A stretch of DNA of 64,000 nucleotides from Bacteroides sp. 51 (lineage in GTDB: Bacteria; Bacteroidota; Bacteroidia; Bacteroidales; Bacteroidaceae): contig NZ_QVMI01000009.1 in the NCBI RefSeq assembly GCF_010500965.1, forward strand, positions 211,248-275,247, given 5' to 3'. This document shows, piece after piece, positions 30,170 to 37,874 of this stretch. Position numbers and translations under genes: made by a program. The first letter of the stretch is position 1; every line of letters begins with the position of its first letter. The notes beneath the pieces are model-generated. The model was not told the origin of the DNA and searched no databases. It saw only the letters and a list, made by a program, of their open reading frames with translations.

Positions 30170-33100
30170 ATGCAAAACAAAGGATTTGTAAAGGTTTTGG
30201 CGGTATTGCTTACGCTGGTGTGTTTGTTCTACCTTTCATTCTCTTTCGTTACAGCCTATTGGACGAATAAGGCTAATGACTATGCGAAGGGCGATGTAAG
30301 AATGGAACAACATTTCTTGGATTCGATGGCGAACAAGAAAGTGTGGTTGGGCAACTATACGCTGAAACAATGTCGTGAGATGGAGATCGGACTGGGATTG
30401 GACCTGAAGGGCGGTATGAACGTTATTCTTGAGGTGTCCGTTGCTGATGTAGTTAAAGCATTGGCTGATAACAAACCCGATGTGGCTTTCAATAAAGCAT
30501 TAGCTTCGGCTACCGCTTTGCAAGCTACAAGCCAGGAAGATTTCGTTTCTATTTTCACCAAAGAATATCAGAAAGAAGCACCAGGTGCCCGGTTATCCGA
30601 ACTGTTCGCAACTCAGAAGCTGAAAGATAAAGTCACTCAGAAGTCAACCGATGCCGAAGTTGAAAAGGTGCTGAGAGAAGAAATCAAAGCGGCTATCGAC
30701 AACTCGTACAACGTACTTCGTACACGTATCGACCGTTTCGGTGTGGTTCAGCCTAACATCCAACGTCTGGAAGACAGAATGGGACGTATCATGGTGGAAC
30801 TGCCAGGTATCAAAGAACCCGAACGTGTGAGAAAACTTCTTCAAGGTTCGGCCAACCTCGAATTCTGGGAAACATATCACGCAAGAGAAGTTGTTCCTTA
30901 TTTGCAAACTGCCGATGTGAGATTGCGCAATGTCCTTTCTCAGAATAGCACAGAAACTGCTGCTCCGGCCGCAGAAGGAACCGTTGCTGAAGAAGCTCCT
31001 GTAGTAGAGAATACAACAAACCAAAGAGATAGCCTTCTGGCTTCTGTATTAGGTGAGAGCACGGATAAGAAAGATGCTGCTGCTACGGCGCAGATGAAAA
31101 AGGATTATCCGCTGCAATCTATTTTGCAGTTGAATAGTCAAGGTCAAGGTCCTGTTGTAGGTTGGGCTATCGCAAGAGATACGGCCGAGATTAACAAGTA
31201 TCTGGCTATGAAAGAAGTTTCAGGCGAATTCCCTAAAGAACTTCGTTTGAAATGGGGTGTTGCTCCGATTGCATCTACCGAAGCAAGTGTAGGTCAGACG
31301 TACGAATTGTATGCTATCAAATCTACAGAACGTAACGGAAGAGCTCCGCTTGAAGGTGATGTAGTGGTTGATGCAAGAGATGAATTCGACCAATATGGTA
31401 AACCAGCTGTGAGCATGTCAATGAATACAGACGGTGCCAGAAGATGGGCGTTGTTGACTAAACAAAATATTGGTAAGTCTGTTGCGATTGTACTTGATGG
31501 TTATGTATACTCTGCACCAAATGTAAACTCTGAAATTACAGGTGGACGTTCGCAGATTACAGGTCATTTCACTCCTGAACAATCAAAGGACTTAGCTAAC
31601 GTATTGAAATCAGGTAAGATGCCTGCTCCTGCATATATTGTACAGGAAGATATCATCGGACCTTCATTGGGTCAGGAATCTATCAATGCAGGTATTTTCT
31701 CATTCATCGTGGCATTGATTCTGCTGATGATTTATATGTGTACTGTTTACGGTTTCATACCGGGTATGATTGCAAATGGTGCATTGATTTTCAACATGTT
31801 CTTCTCGTTGGGTATCCTTGCTTCCTTCCAGGCAGCGCTTACGATGTCGGGTATTGCCGGTATGGTGCTTGCTTTGGGTATGGCGGTGGATGCTAACGTA
31901 CTTATCTACGAACGTACAAAAGAAGAGTTGAGAGCAGGTAAGGCTGTTAAGAAAGCCTTGGCCGATGGTTACTCTAATGCATTCTCGGCGATCTTCGACT
32001 CGAACTTCACTTCGTTGATCACAGCGCTTATCCTGTTTAATTTCGGTACAGGTCCTATCCGTGGTTTTGCTACTACGTTGATGATTGGTATCACTGTATC
32101 GTTCTTTACAGCGGTATTCCTGACTCGTTTGGTTTACGAACACTTTATGAATAAAGATAAGCTTCTTAACCTGACGTTTACTTCTAAATTATCGAGGAAC
32201 TGGTCCCTTAACCCGAACATTGATTTTATGGGTCAAAATAAGAAGTGGTTCACAATTACAGGCGTTGTTGTTCTGGTTTGTGTGGCTTCGTTAGGTATCC
32301 GTGGTTTAAGTCAAAGTATTGACTTTACGGGTGGACGTAACTTTAAGGTTCAGTTTGTAAACCCGGTTGAACCGGAACAAGTACGCGAACTGATTGCCGA
32401 CAAGTTTGAAGGTGCTAACGTAGGTGTGCTTGCCATTGGAACAGACAAGAAAACCGTGCGTATCAGTACTAACTATCGTATTGAGGAAAGTGCAAATAAT
32501 GTAGACTCGGAAATTGAAGCTTATTTGTATGAAACATTGAAGCCGTTGCTGACCGAGAATATTTCTCTGGAAACATTCATCGACCGTGAAAACCATACGG
32601 GTGGTAGTATCGTTAGCTCTCAGAAAGTAGGTCCAAGTATTGCCGATGATATTAAGACTTCGGCATTCTGGTCGGTATTGTTCTCGCTTGTAGCTATCGG
32701 ACTTTATATCCTGTTGCGTTTCCGTAACATTGCATATAGTGTGGGTTCTGTAGTTGCGTTGACTTGCGACACTGTGATGATTCTTGGTGCTTACTCACTG
32801 CTTTGGGGTATATTGCCATTCTCGCTTGAGGTTGACCAAACGTTCATCGGTGCGATCCTGACGGCGATTGGTTACTCTATCAATGACAAGGTGGTAATCT
32901 TTGACCGTGTGCGCGAGTTCTTCGGATTGTATCCGAAACGTAATCGTAAACTGTTGTTCAATGATTCGTTGAATACAACGCTGAACCGTACCATCAATAC
33001 TTCATTGAGTACATTGATCGTGTTGATCTGTATCTTCGTACTGGGTGGTGACTCAATCCGCAGCTTTGCCTTTGCAATGATTCTTGGGGTGGTGTTTGGT

Positions 33101-33178
33101 ACATTGTCTTCATTGTTCGTGGCATCTCCGATTGCTTACTCAATGATCAGTAAGAAAGGCATTAATGACGAAGAATAA
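30170..33178 (+). CDS. secDF: Protein translocase subunit SecDF (fused)
   Basis: 1002 residues, a natural SecD-SecF fusion as in other Bacteroidetes. It uses the proton gradient to pull exported proteins through SecYEG on the periplasmic side. SecD half: an N-terminal helix, GLGLDLKGGMNVILEVSVAD, a large periplasmic head (P1, about residues 55-480) that includes an Ala/Glu/Pro-rich low-complexity stretch near 265-285, then six helices with GMAVDANVLIYERTKEELR. SecF half: GIRGLSQSIDFTGGRNFKV, the second periplasmic loop and IGYSINDKVVIFDRVREF. The Asp/Arg residues needed for proton flow are visible in both halves. A strong terminator follows. Confidence 0.97.
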   Translation: MQNKGFVKVLAVLLTLVCLFYLSFSFVTAYWTNKANDYAKGDVRMEQHFLDSMANKKVWLGNYTLKQCREMEIGLGLDLKGGMNVILEVSVADVVKALADNKPDVAFNKALASATALQATSQEDFVSIFTKEYQKEAPGARLSELFATQKLKDKVTQKSTDAEVEKVLREEIKAAIDNSYNVLRTRIDRFGVVQPNIQRLEDRMGRIMVELPGIKEPERVRKLLQGSANLEFWETYHAREVVPYLQTADVRLRNVLSQNSTETAAPAAEGTVAEEAPVVENTTNQRDSLLASVLGESTDKKDAAATAQMKKDYPLQSILQLNSQGQGPVVGWAIARDTAEINKYLAMKEVSGEFPKELRLKWGVAPIASTEASVGQTYELYAIKSTERNGRAPLEGDVVVDARDEFDQYGKPAVSMSMNTDGARRWALLTKQNIGKSVAIVLDGYVYSAPNVNSEITGGRSQITGHFTPEQSKDLANVLKSGKMPAPAYIVQEDIIGPSLGQESINAGIFSFIVALILLMIYMCTVYGFIPGMIANGALIFNMFFSLGILASFQAALTMSGIAGMVLALGMAVDANVLIYERTKEELRAGKAVKKALADGYSNAFSAIFDSNFTSLITALILFNFGTGPIRGFATTLMIGITVSFFTAVFLTRLVYEHFMNKDKLLNLTFTSKLSRNWSLNPNIDFMGQNKKWFTITGVVVLVCVASLGIRGLSQSIDFTGGRNFKVQFVNPVEPEQVRELIADKFEGANVGVLAIGTDKKTVRISTNYRIEESANNVDSEIEAYLYETLKPLLTENISLETFIDRENHTGGSIVSSQKVGPSIADDIKTSAFWSVLFSLVAIGLYILLRFRNIAYSVGSVVALTCDTVMILGAYSLLWGILPFSLEVDQTFIGAILTAIGYSINDKVVIFDRVREFFGLYPKRNRKLLFNDSLNTTLNRTINTSLSTLIVLICIFVLGGDSIRSFAFAMILGVVFGTLSSLFVASPIAYSMISKKGINDEE

Positions 33179-33207
33179 TCCGATTAGGAATACCATAAAA
33201 TAGAAAA

Positions 33208-33238
33208 CGGCCGGTTTCACTACGTGTGGAGCCGGCCG
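33208..33238. terminator. Hairpin terminator after secDF, shared with the convergent lipoprotein gene
   Basis: CGGCCGG (33208-33214) pairs with CCGGCCG (33232-33238). The stem is extended by TTTCAC/GTGGAG with wobble pairs. CTTTGTTTGG follows on the plus strand and TTTTC on the minus strand, so it could stop both convergent transcripts. Confidence 0.82.
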
Positions 33239-33261
33239 CTTTGTTTGGTTAAGTCTTGGTT

Positions 33262-33705
33262 TTACCAAATGATCGCTACCCTGAAATATTGTGTGCTGGG
33301 ATTAAAATCGCCGGTGTAATAGTCGCTTACATATGCTTTGAACGCGATTGTGTTATCGGCTTTTACATCATATGTATAATGTATGGAGTAGTGAAATTCC
33401 TTACCATTGATTTTTTCTACAATATATTCGGTGTATGGTAATGGGGTTTGTACTTCATATTTAGTGCCGTAGTCGAGGTATAAATAGGCCGTAACGACTC
33501 CTTCGTAATAGGATGTGTTAAGAGGCACCCCAGTGTGAACGTATTCGTAATAAGAGCCGACTTCATTCGGATCGCCTATTAACTGCCAGTGGTTACTTCT
33601 AACCTCAAAGTCGTCCGAATACAAGGTTTCTTCGTAGTAATCTTCACAAGCGGTCAGAGTTGCCAATGTGATGAATAATAGTGCAATGTGCTTTAGCGTT
33701 TTCAT
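33262..33705 (-). CDS. Small lipoprotein of unknown function
   Basis: 147 residues from the ATG at 33705, which begins MKTLKHIALLFITLATLTAC, a lipoprotein signal with the Cys at position 20. The mature part is rich in Tyr, Asp and Glu (YYEETLYSDDFE, GSYYEYVHTG, YVSDYYTGDFNPSTQYF) and ends FRVAIIW, suggesting a single beta-barrel or beta-sandwich. I recognise no family. A good promoter lies about 95 bases upstream, so it is a single-gene unit converging on secDF. Confidence 0.75.
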   Translation of the reverse strand: MKTLKHIALLFITLATLTACEDYYEETLYSDDFEVRSNHWQLIGDPNEVGSYYEYVHTGVPLNTSYYEGVVTAYLYLDYGTKYEVQTPLPYTEYIVEKINGKEFHYSIHYTYDVKADNTIAFKAYVSDYYTGDFNPSTQYFRVAIIW

Positions 33706-33797
33706 ATCTTTCCATTTTAAACTGTTAGTACTGTTGGTTATAACAATGATAGTGATCATTTTGTTATGAACCGCGTTTCTCTCATTTAGCTATATTG

Positions 33798-33805
33798 CAA
33801 ATGTA
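33798..33805 (-). promoter_or_regulatory. -7 box for the small lipoprotein gene
   Basis: TACATTTG on the minus strand matches TAnnTTTG exactly. TTTA 17 bases further upstream is a weak -33. The leader to the ATG at 33705 would be about 85 bases. From here to 34023 I see no gene, only a small 7-bp hairpin (CTTCCTG/CAGGAAG near 33950). Confidence 0.6.
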
Positions 33806-34023
33806 GCGGGGTGAAAGCTCTTTAAATAATGATTTCTCCTATTTGATCTTATTGAAAACCCACCGGATGTAGGGATTTTCCTCTTTCTGATTACCCTATA
33901 CATAGTGTTTTTCGCTAAGAAAGATACATAACTCACGCGGAGTAGTATAACTTCCTGGCATTCAGGAAGAAGTGGTTCTTGATTTCAAAGCAATAGTCAC
34001 ACGCTAATGTCACAAGTATCACG

Positions 34024-34107
34024 CGGCCCGATACACCCGGGTGTATCGGGCCGAAAGACCCGGGTGTTCCCAGGTAAAAGACCCGGGTCTTTCGAATCAA
34101 TACACCC
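34024..34107. repeat. Composite CCCGGG palindrome I
   Basis: A perfect 30-base palindrome at 34024-34053 (left half CGGCCCGATACACCC) is followed by three more units: AAAGACCCGGGTGTT, the perfect palindrome AAAGACCCGGGTCTTT (34077-34092), and AATACACCCGGGTCTTT. The core ACCCGGGT occurs four times, flanked alternately by ATAC and AAAG. It lies in a 660-base gene-free interval between the small lipoprotein gene and the tRNA gene. Confidence 0.85.
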
Positions 34108-34321
34108 GGGTCTTTTGCTACTTATTCAACTGGCATATGTAGCGAAATCCTGTATGGTATTAAAGAAGAACCGCTTCAATCCATCACGGGTTAAAGCGGT
34201 TTAGGTTAATCAGAGGTGGCTAATTACCTATTCGGTGATGTTTAAGATAACTGCCACCCAATAAACGGAAAATAGCTTGGTTTGGTTCAACTTATGCCTG
34301 TATATAGTCTTTGTTTTGTGC

Positions 34322-34359
34322 AAAAAAGGCTGTAGATGTTGAATCAATCATCTACAGCC
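34322..34359 (-). terminator. Terminator of the tRNA-Arg gene
   Basis: GGCTGTAGATG (34328-34338) and CATCTACAGCC (34349-34359) form a perfect 11-bp stem. On the minus strand a run of six T (bases 34327-34322) follows. It starts nine bases past the tRNA 3' end. Confidence 0.93.
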
Positions 34360-34367
34360 TATATCTG

Positions 34368-34439
34368 TACCCCCGAGCAGAATCGAACTGCTATCTAATG
34401 TTTAGGAAACATCTATTCTATCCGTTGAACTACAGGGGC
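34368..34439 (-). tRNA. tRNA-Arg (anticodon CCU)
   Basis: On the minus strand a complete cloverleaf can be folded: acceptor GCCCCTG with CGGGGGT (G-U at the first pair), D arm GTTC...GAAT, anticodon stem GATGT/ACATT with loop TTCCTAA (anticodon CCT, reading AGG), and T arm AGCAG-TTCGATT-CTGCT. The discriminator is A; CCA is not encoded. Its own promoter and terminator flank it. Confidence 0.95.
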
Positions 34440-34453
34440 AACAAATCCGGATG

Positions 34454-34486
34454 CAAAGATATTAAAATATTAATATTAGATGCAAA
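34454..34486 (-). promoter_or_regulatory. Promoter of tRNA-Arg
   Basis: TATCTTTG (34461-34454 on the minus strand) and TTTG (34486-34483) are separated by 21 bases. The predicted start of transcription is about eight bases before the tRNA. The rest of the gap up to 34785 is A/T-rich and I see nothing else in it. Confidence 0.7.
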
Positions 34487-34785
34487 TGAAATGACATATT
34501 GGTTAGGCTTTTATTACAGGCTGCCGATATTCGATAAATAAAGTTATAAAATAACTCGGAAAGTTATAAAGTTGAAAGATAATTCCGCTTTATTCTATCA
34601 TAAGTTGCGTAAAAAGATTGCAAGAATATTCAGAAAGTCAAAATATTGCATGATTTTGCAGTATCAAATTGTTTGTTGAATATAATTTGAGTGTGTTTTC
34701 TTCTTTTAATTAACTTACTAAAAGATCGAAAATTAGATAAAAAACACTACTTTTGATATTGAAATACAGATAGACATGAAAAGAT

Positions 34786-34816
34786 TTTGCTAAGTCGCAT
34801 AACTTTCCGACCTTTG
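34786..34816 (+). promoter_or_regulatory. Promoter of korAB
   Basis: TTTG at 34786-34789, a 19-base spacer and GACCTTTG at 34809-34816 (one base off TAnnTTTG). The spacing is the Bacteroidetes optimum. The leader to the ATG at 34919 would be about 95 bases. Confidence 0.65.
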
Positions 34817-34918
34817 CAAATCCTTAAATGAATATGTTTCGGTATAATGTGGTCGTCATTCTGGAAGATTATATTTATACAGTAGGCATCTAATTTAATC
34901 TTAAAATAGAGTAAAGTT

Positions 34919-36772
34919 ATGGCAGATGAGATGATGGTTAAAGATTTGGAGAGAGTAGTAGTGCGCTTCTCGGGCGACTCTGGCGATGGTATGCAATTGG
35001 CTGGTAGTATTTTCTCTAATCTATCGGCTGTATTGGGAAATGATATCTCTACATTTCCCGATTATCCGGCAGAAATTCGTGCTCCGCAAGGAACATTAAG
35101 TGGTGTTTCCGGTTTCCAGGTTCATATTGGAGCGGACAAAGTATATACCTCGGGTGATAAATGCGATGTTTTGGTTGCCATGAACCCCGCGGCATTAAAA
35201 ACGAATGCGAAGTTCCTCACTCCTGCATCTATTATCATTATAGATAGTGACTCGTTTGCTAAAAAGGACCTTGAGAAAGCACTCTATACAACAGACGATC
35301 CGTTTACGGAACTGGGCATTCATAACCAGGTGATTGATGCTCCTATCTCTACCATGTGTAAAGAGAGCCTGAAAGATAGCGGATTGGACAACAAAGCCAT
35401 ACTTCGTTGCAAGAATATGTTTGCATTGGGGTTGGTTTGCTGGTTATTCAACCGTCCGTTAGAGTATGCTATGCATATTCTTCAAAACAAATTTGCCAAG
35501 AAGCCAACGATTGCCGAGGCGAATATTAAGGTAATGACCGATGGATATAATTATGGCCATAACACACATGCATCGGTTTCCACTTATCGCGTGGAGTCTA
35601 AAGGAAATAAAGAGAAGGGAGTTTATACGGATGTAAACGGCAACCTGGCCACGGCTTACGGCTTGATTGCGGCTGCCGAAAAAGCCAATCTTCCGCTCTT
35701 TCTGGGTTCTTACCCCATTACTCCGGCTACAGATATTCTACATTACCTGTCGAAATATAAAGAACTGGGCGTAGTTACCGTTCAATGCGAAGACGAAATT
35801 TCCGGTTGCTGTAGTGCCATTGGCGCATCTTTTGCCGGTAGCCTTGCTGTAACCACAACTTCCGGTCCGGGAGTATGTTTGAAAAGCGAAGCCATTAACC
35901 TGGCTGTGATTGCCGAACTTCCTTTGGTCATTGTCAACGTACAACGTGGCGGCCCATCAACCGGTATGCCTACAAAGAGTGAGCAGACCGACCTGTTGCA
36001 GGCGCTATGGGGACGTAACGGCGAAAGCCCGTTGGTGGTTATTGCTGCTACTTCGCCCGATGGTTGTTTTGATGCCGCTTTCATGGCATCGAAGATTGCT
36101 TTGGAACACATGACTCCGGTTATTCTGTTGACCGATGGATACATCGCTAATGGTTCTGCTGCATGGAAGATTCCTTCGATGAAGAACTATACTACGATCA
36201 ACCCTCCTTACGTATCGCCCGAAATGCAGGAAGGATGGAAGCCTTACAAACGTAACCTGGAAACGATGGTGCGTTATTGGGCTGTACCGGGCACGCCGGG
36301 ATTCCAGCACCGTATCGGCGGACTTGAAAAGGATTTCAATACCAGCGTAATCTCAACAGATTCTGCCAACCACCAGAAAATGACGGAAACCCGTCAGGCC
36401 AAGATTGATTATATCGCAAACTTTATTCCTGAACAGCAAATAGAAGGCGACGAAGATGCCGATTTGTTGATCGTAGGTTGGGGTGGTACTTACGGCCACT
36501 TGCATTCCACCATGGAAATCATGCAACAACAAGGCAAGAAGGTGGCTTTGGCACACTTCAAATACATCAATCCACTTCCGAAGAATACAGTAGAACTATT
36601 GAAGAAATACAAGAAGATCATTGTAGCCGAGCAGAACATGGGTCAGTTTGCCACCCTGTTGCGCGCCAAGGTGCCCGGTTTGGATATTCATCAGTTTAAC
36701 CGCGTGAAGGGTCAGCCGTTCAATGTATTAAGACTTGTAGAAGAATTCACTAAAATAATGGAGGAAAAATAA
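34919..36772 (+). CDS. korA: 2-oxoacid (2-oxoglutarate):ferredoxin oxidoreductase, fused gamma-alpha subunit
   Basis: 617 residues. The first 200 form the gamma domain (RFSGDSGDGMQLAGSIFSNL, PDYPAEIRAPQGTLSGVSGF) and the rest the alpha (pyrimidine-binding) domain: LGSYPITPATDILHYLSKY, ECEDEISG-like VQCEDEISGCCSAIGASFAG, TTTSGPGVCLKSEAINLAV, NVQRGGPSTGMPTKSEQTDL. With the beta subunit two bases downstream it makes the anaerobic enzyme that interconverts 2-oxoglutarate and succinyl-CoA with ferredoxin, used here in biosynthesis or the reductive branch of the TCA cycle. A branched-chain 2-oxoacid substrate is possible, since the subfamily was judged by eye. Confidence 0.93.
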   Translation: MADEMMVKDLERVVVRFSGDSGDGMQLAGSIFSNLSAVLGNDISTFPDYPAEIRAPQGTLSGVSGFQVHIGADKVYTSGDKCDVLVAMNPAALKTNAKFLTPASIIIIDSDSFAKKDLEKALYTTDDPFTELGIHNQVIDAPISTMCKESLKDSGLDNKAILRCKNMFALGLVCWLFNRPLEYAMHILQNKFAKKPTIAEANIKVMTDGYNYGHNTHASVSTYRVESKGNKEKGVYTDVNGNLATAYGLIAAAEKANLPLFLGSYPITPATDILHYLSKYKELGVVTVQCEDEISGCCSAIGASFAGSLAVTTTSGPGVCLKSEAINLAVIAELPLVIVNVQRGGPSTGMPTKSEQTDLLQALWGRNGESPLVVIAATSPDGCFDAAFMASKIALEHMTPVILLTDGYIANGSAAWKIPSMKNYTTINPPYVSPEMQEGWKPYKRNLETMVRYWAVPGTPGFQHRIGGLEKDFNTSVISTDSANHQKMTETRQAKIDYIANFIPEQQIEGDEDADLLIVGWGGTYGHLHSTMEIMQQQGKKVALAHFKYINPLPKNTVELLKKYKKIIVAEQNMGQFATLLRAKVPGLDIHQFNRVKGQPFNVLRLVEEFTKIMEEK

Positions 36773-36773
36773 G

Positions 36774-37790
36774 ATGAGCGAAACACTATATACAGCTAAA
36801 GACTATAAAAGTGACCAGTATGTACGTTGGTGTCCCGGTTGTGGCGACCACGCTCTGCTTAACTCATTGCATAAAGCCATGGCCGACATTGGCGTCGAGC
36901 CACACAATATTGCCGTAATCTCCGGTATCGGATGCTCCTCGCGTCTGCCTTATTATATGAATACCTATGGTTTCCATACCATTCACGGACGTGCGGCGGC
37001 AATTGCTACCGGTGTAAAAGTGGCAAACCCTAAGCTAACCGTATGGCAGGTTTCGGGTGATGGCGACGGATTGGCTATTGGTGGTAACCACTTTATCCAT
37101 GCGCTTCGCCGCAACGTAGATATAAACATTATATTATTAAATAACCAGATTTACGGTTTGACCAAAGGGCAATACTCACCGACTTCTCCTCGCGGATTGG
37201 TAACTAAATCTTCTCCTTACGGAACTGTAGAAGATCCATTCCGTCCGGCAGAGCTGGCATTTGGTGCCCGCGGACGCTTCTTCGCCCGTTGTGTAGATGT
37301 TGACGGCCCCGGTGCGGTAGAAACGTTGACTGCTTCGGCTAAGCACAAAGGTGCCTCTGTTGTTGAAGTGTTGCAGAACTGTGTGATCTTTAATGATGGT
37401 TCGCAGAGCCGTTTGGCTTCTAAGGCAGATCGTGCAAAGAATGCAATCTACCTGAAACATGGACAGCCCATGATTTTCGGCGAAAACAACGAGTACGGTT
37501 TAATGCAGGAAGGTTTCGGCCTGAAAGTCGTTAAGCTGGGCGAAAACGGTATTACCGAAAAAGACCTGTTGGTGCACGATGCATACTGCGAAGATAATAC
37601 ACTCCACATGAAACTGGCTCTGATGGATGGTCCTGACTTCCCTGTGGCTTTGGGCGTTATCCGTGATGTTATTGCACCAACTTATGATGAGTCTGTTTAT
37701 GCACAGATCGAAGAAGTACGCGCTAAGAAACCAGATCGCACATTAGAAGAAATGCTAATGATGACTTGCGAAACCTGGGAAATCAAATAG
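36774..37790 (+). CDS. korB: 2-oxoacid (2-oxoglutarate):ferredoxin oxidoreductase, beta subunit
   Basis: 338 residues with the thiamine diphosphate and Fe-S site. WCPGCGDHALLNSLHKAMAD gives the first two cluster cysteines, SGIGCSSRLPYYMNTYGFHT the third region, and VSGDGDGLAIGGNHFIHALR with INIILLNNQIYGLTKGQYSP is the ThDP/Mg motif (GDGDG ... NN). The TKGQ(Y/W)SPTSP block is characteristic of the 2-oxoglutarate type. The start is one base after the korA stop. A 33-bp inverted repeat follows at once. Confidence 0.95.
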   Translation: MSETLYTAKDYKSDQYVRWCPGCGDHALLNSLHKAMADIGVEPHNIAVISGIGCSSRLPYYMNTYGFHTIHGRAAAIATGVKVANPKLTVWQVSGDGDGLAIGGNHFIHALRRNVDINIILLNNQIYGLTKGQYSPTSPRGLVTKSSPYGTVEDPFRPAELAFGARGRFFARCVDVDGPGAVETLTASAKHKGASVVEVLQNCVIFNDGSQSRLASKADRAKNAIYLKHGQPMIFGENNEYGLMQEGFGLKVVKLGENGITEKDLLVHDAYCEDNTLHMKLALMDGPDFPVALGVIRDVIAPTYDESVYAQIEEVRAKKPDRTLEEMLMMTCETWEIK

Positions 37791-37792
37791 GC

Positions 37793-37874
37793 AGGCAGCG
37801 AGGCGCTGCACCCAAGTTTCCATGCGGATATAATATATACTGCATAGAAACCTGGGTGCAGCGCCTCGCTGCCT
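37793..37874. repeat. Inverted repeat J, 33-base arms, CCGCATGGAAACCTGG family
   Basis: Arms 37793-37825 and 37842-37874 are inverse over 33 bases with two mismatches. Each arm contains GGCAGCGAGGCGCTGC, so each is partly self-complementary. It begins two bases after the korB stop, and its right arm runs into the stop codon of the convergent nucleoside kinase gene (37873-37875). It probably acts as a bidirectional terminator. Confidence 0.88.

Noticed and set aside
34007-34204. A 65-codon open frame across the CCCGGG palindromes
   Set aside because: The product is just the repeat translated (Pro/Gly/Arg-rich) with no promoter or ribosome-binding site.
34368-34439. Integration site of a genomic island at tRNA-Arg
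   Set aside because: tRNA genes are common attachment sites, but no second copy of the 3' end, no integrase and no foreign-looking genes were seen nearby.
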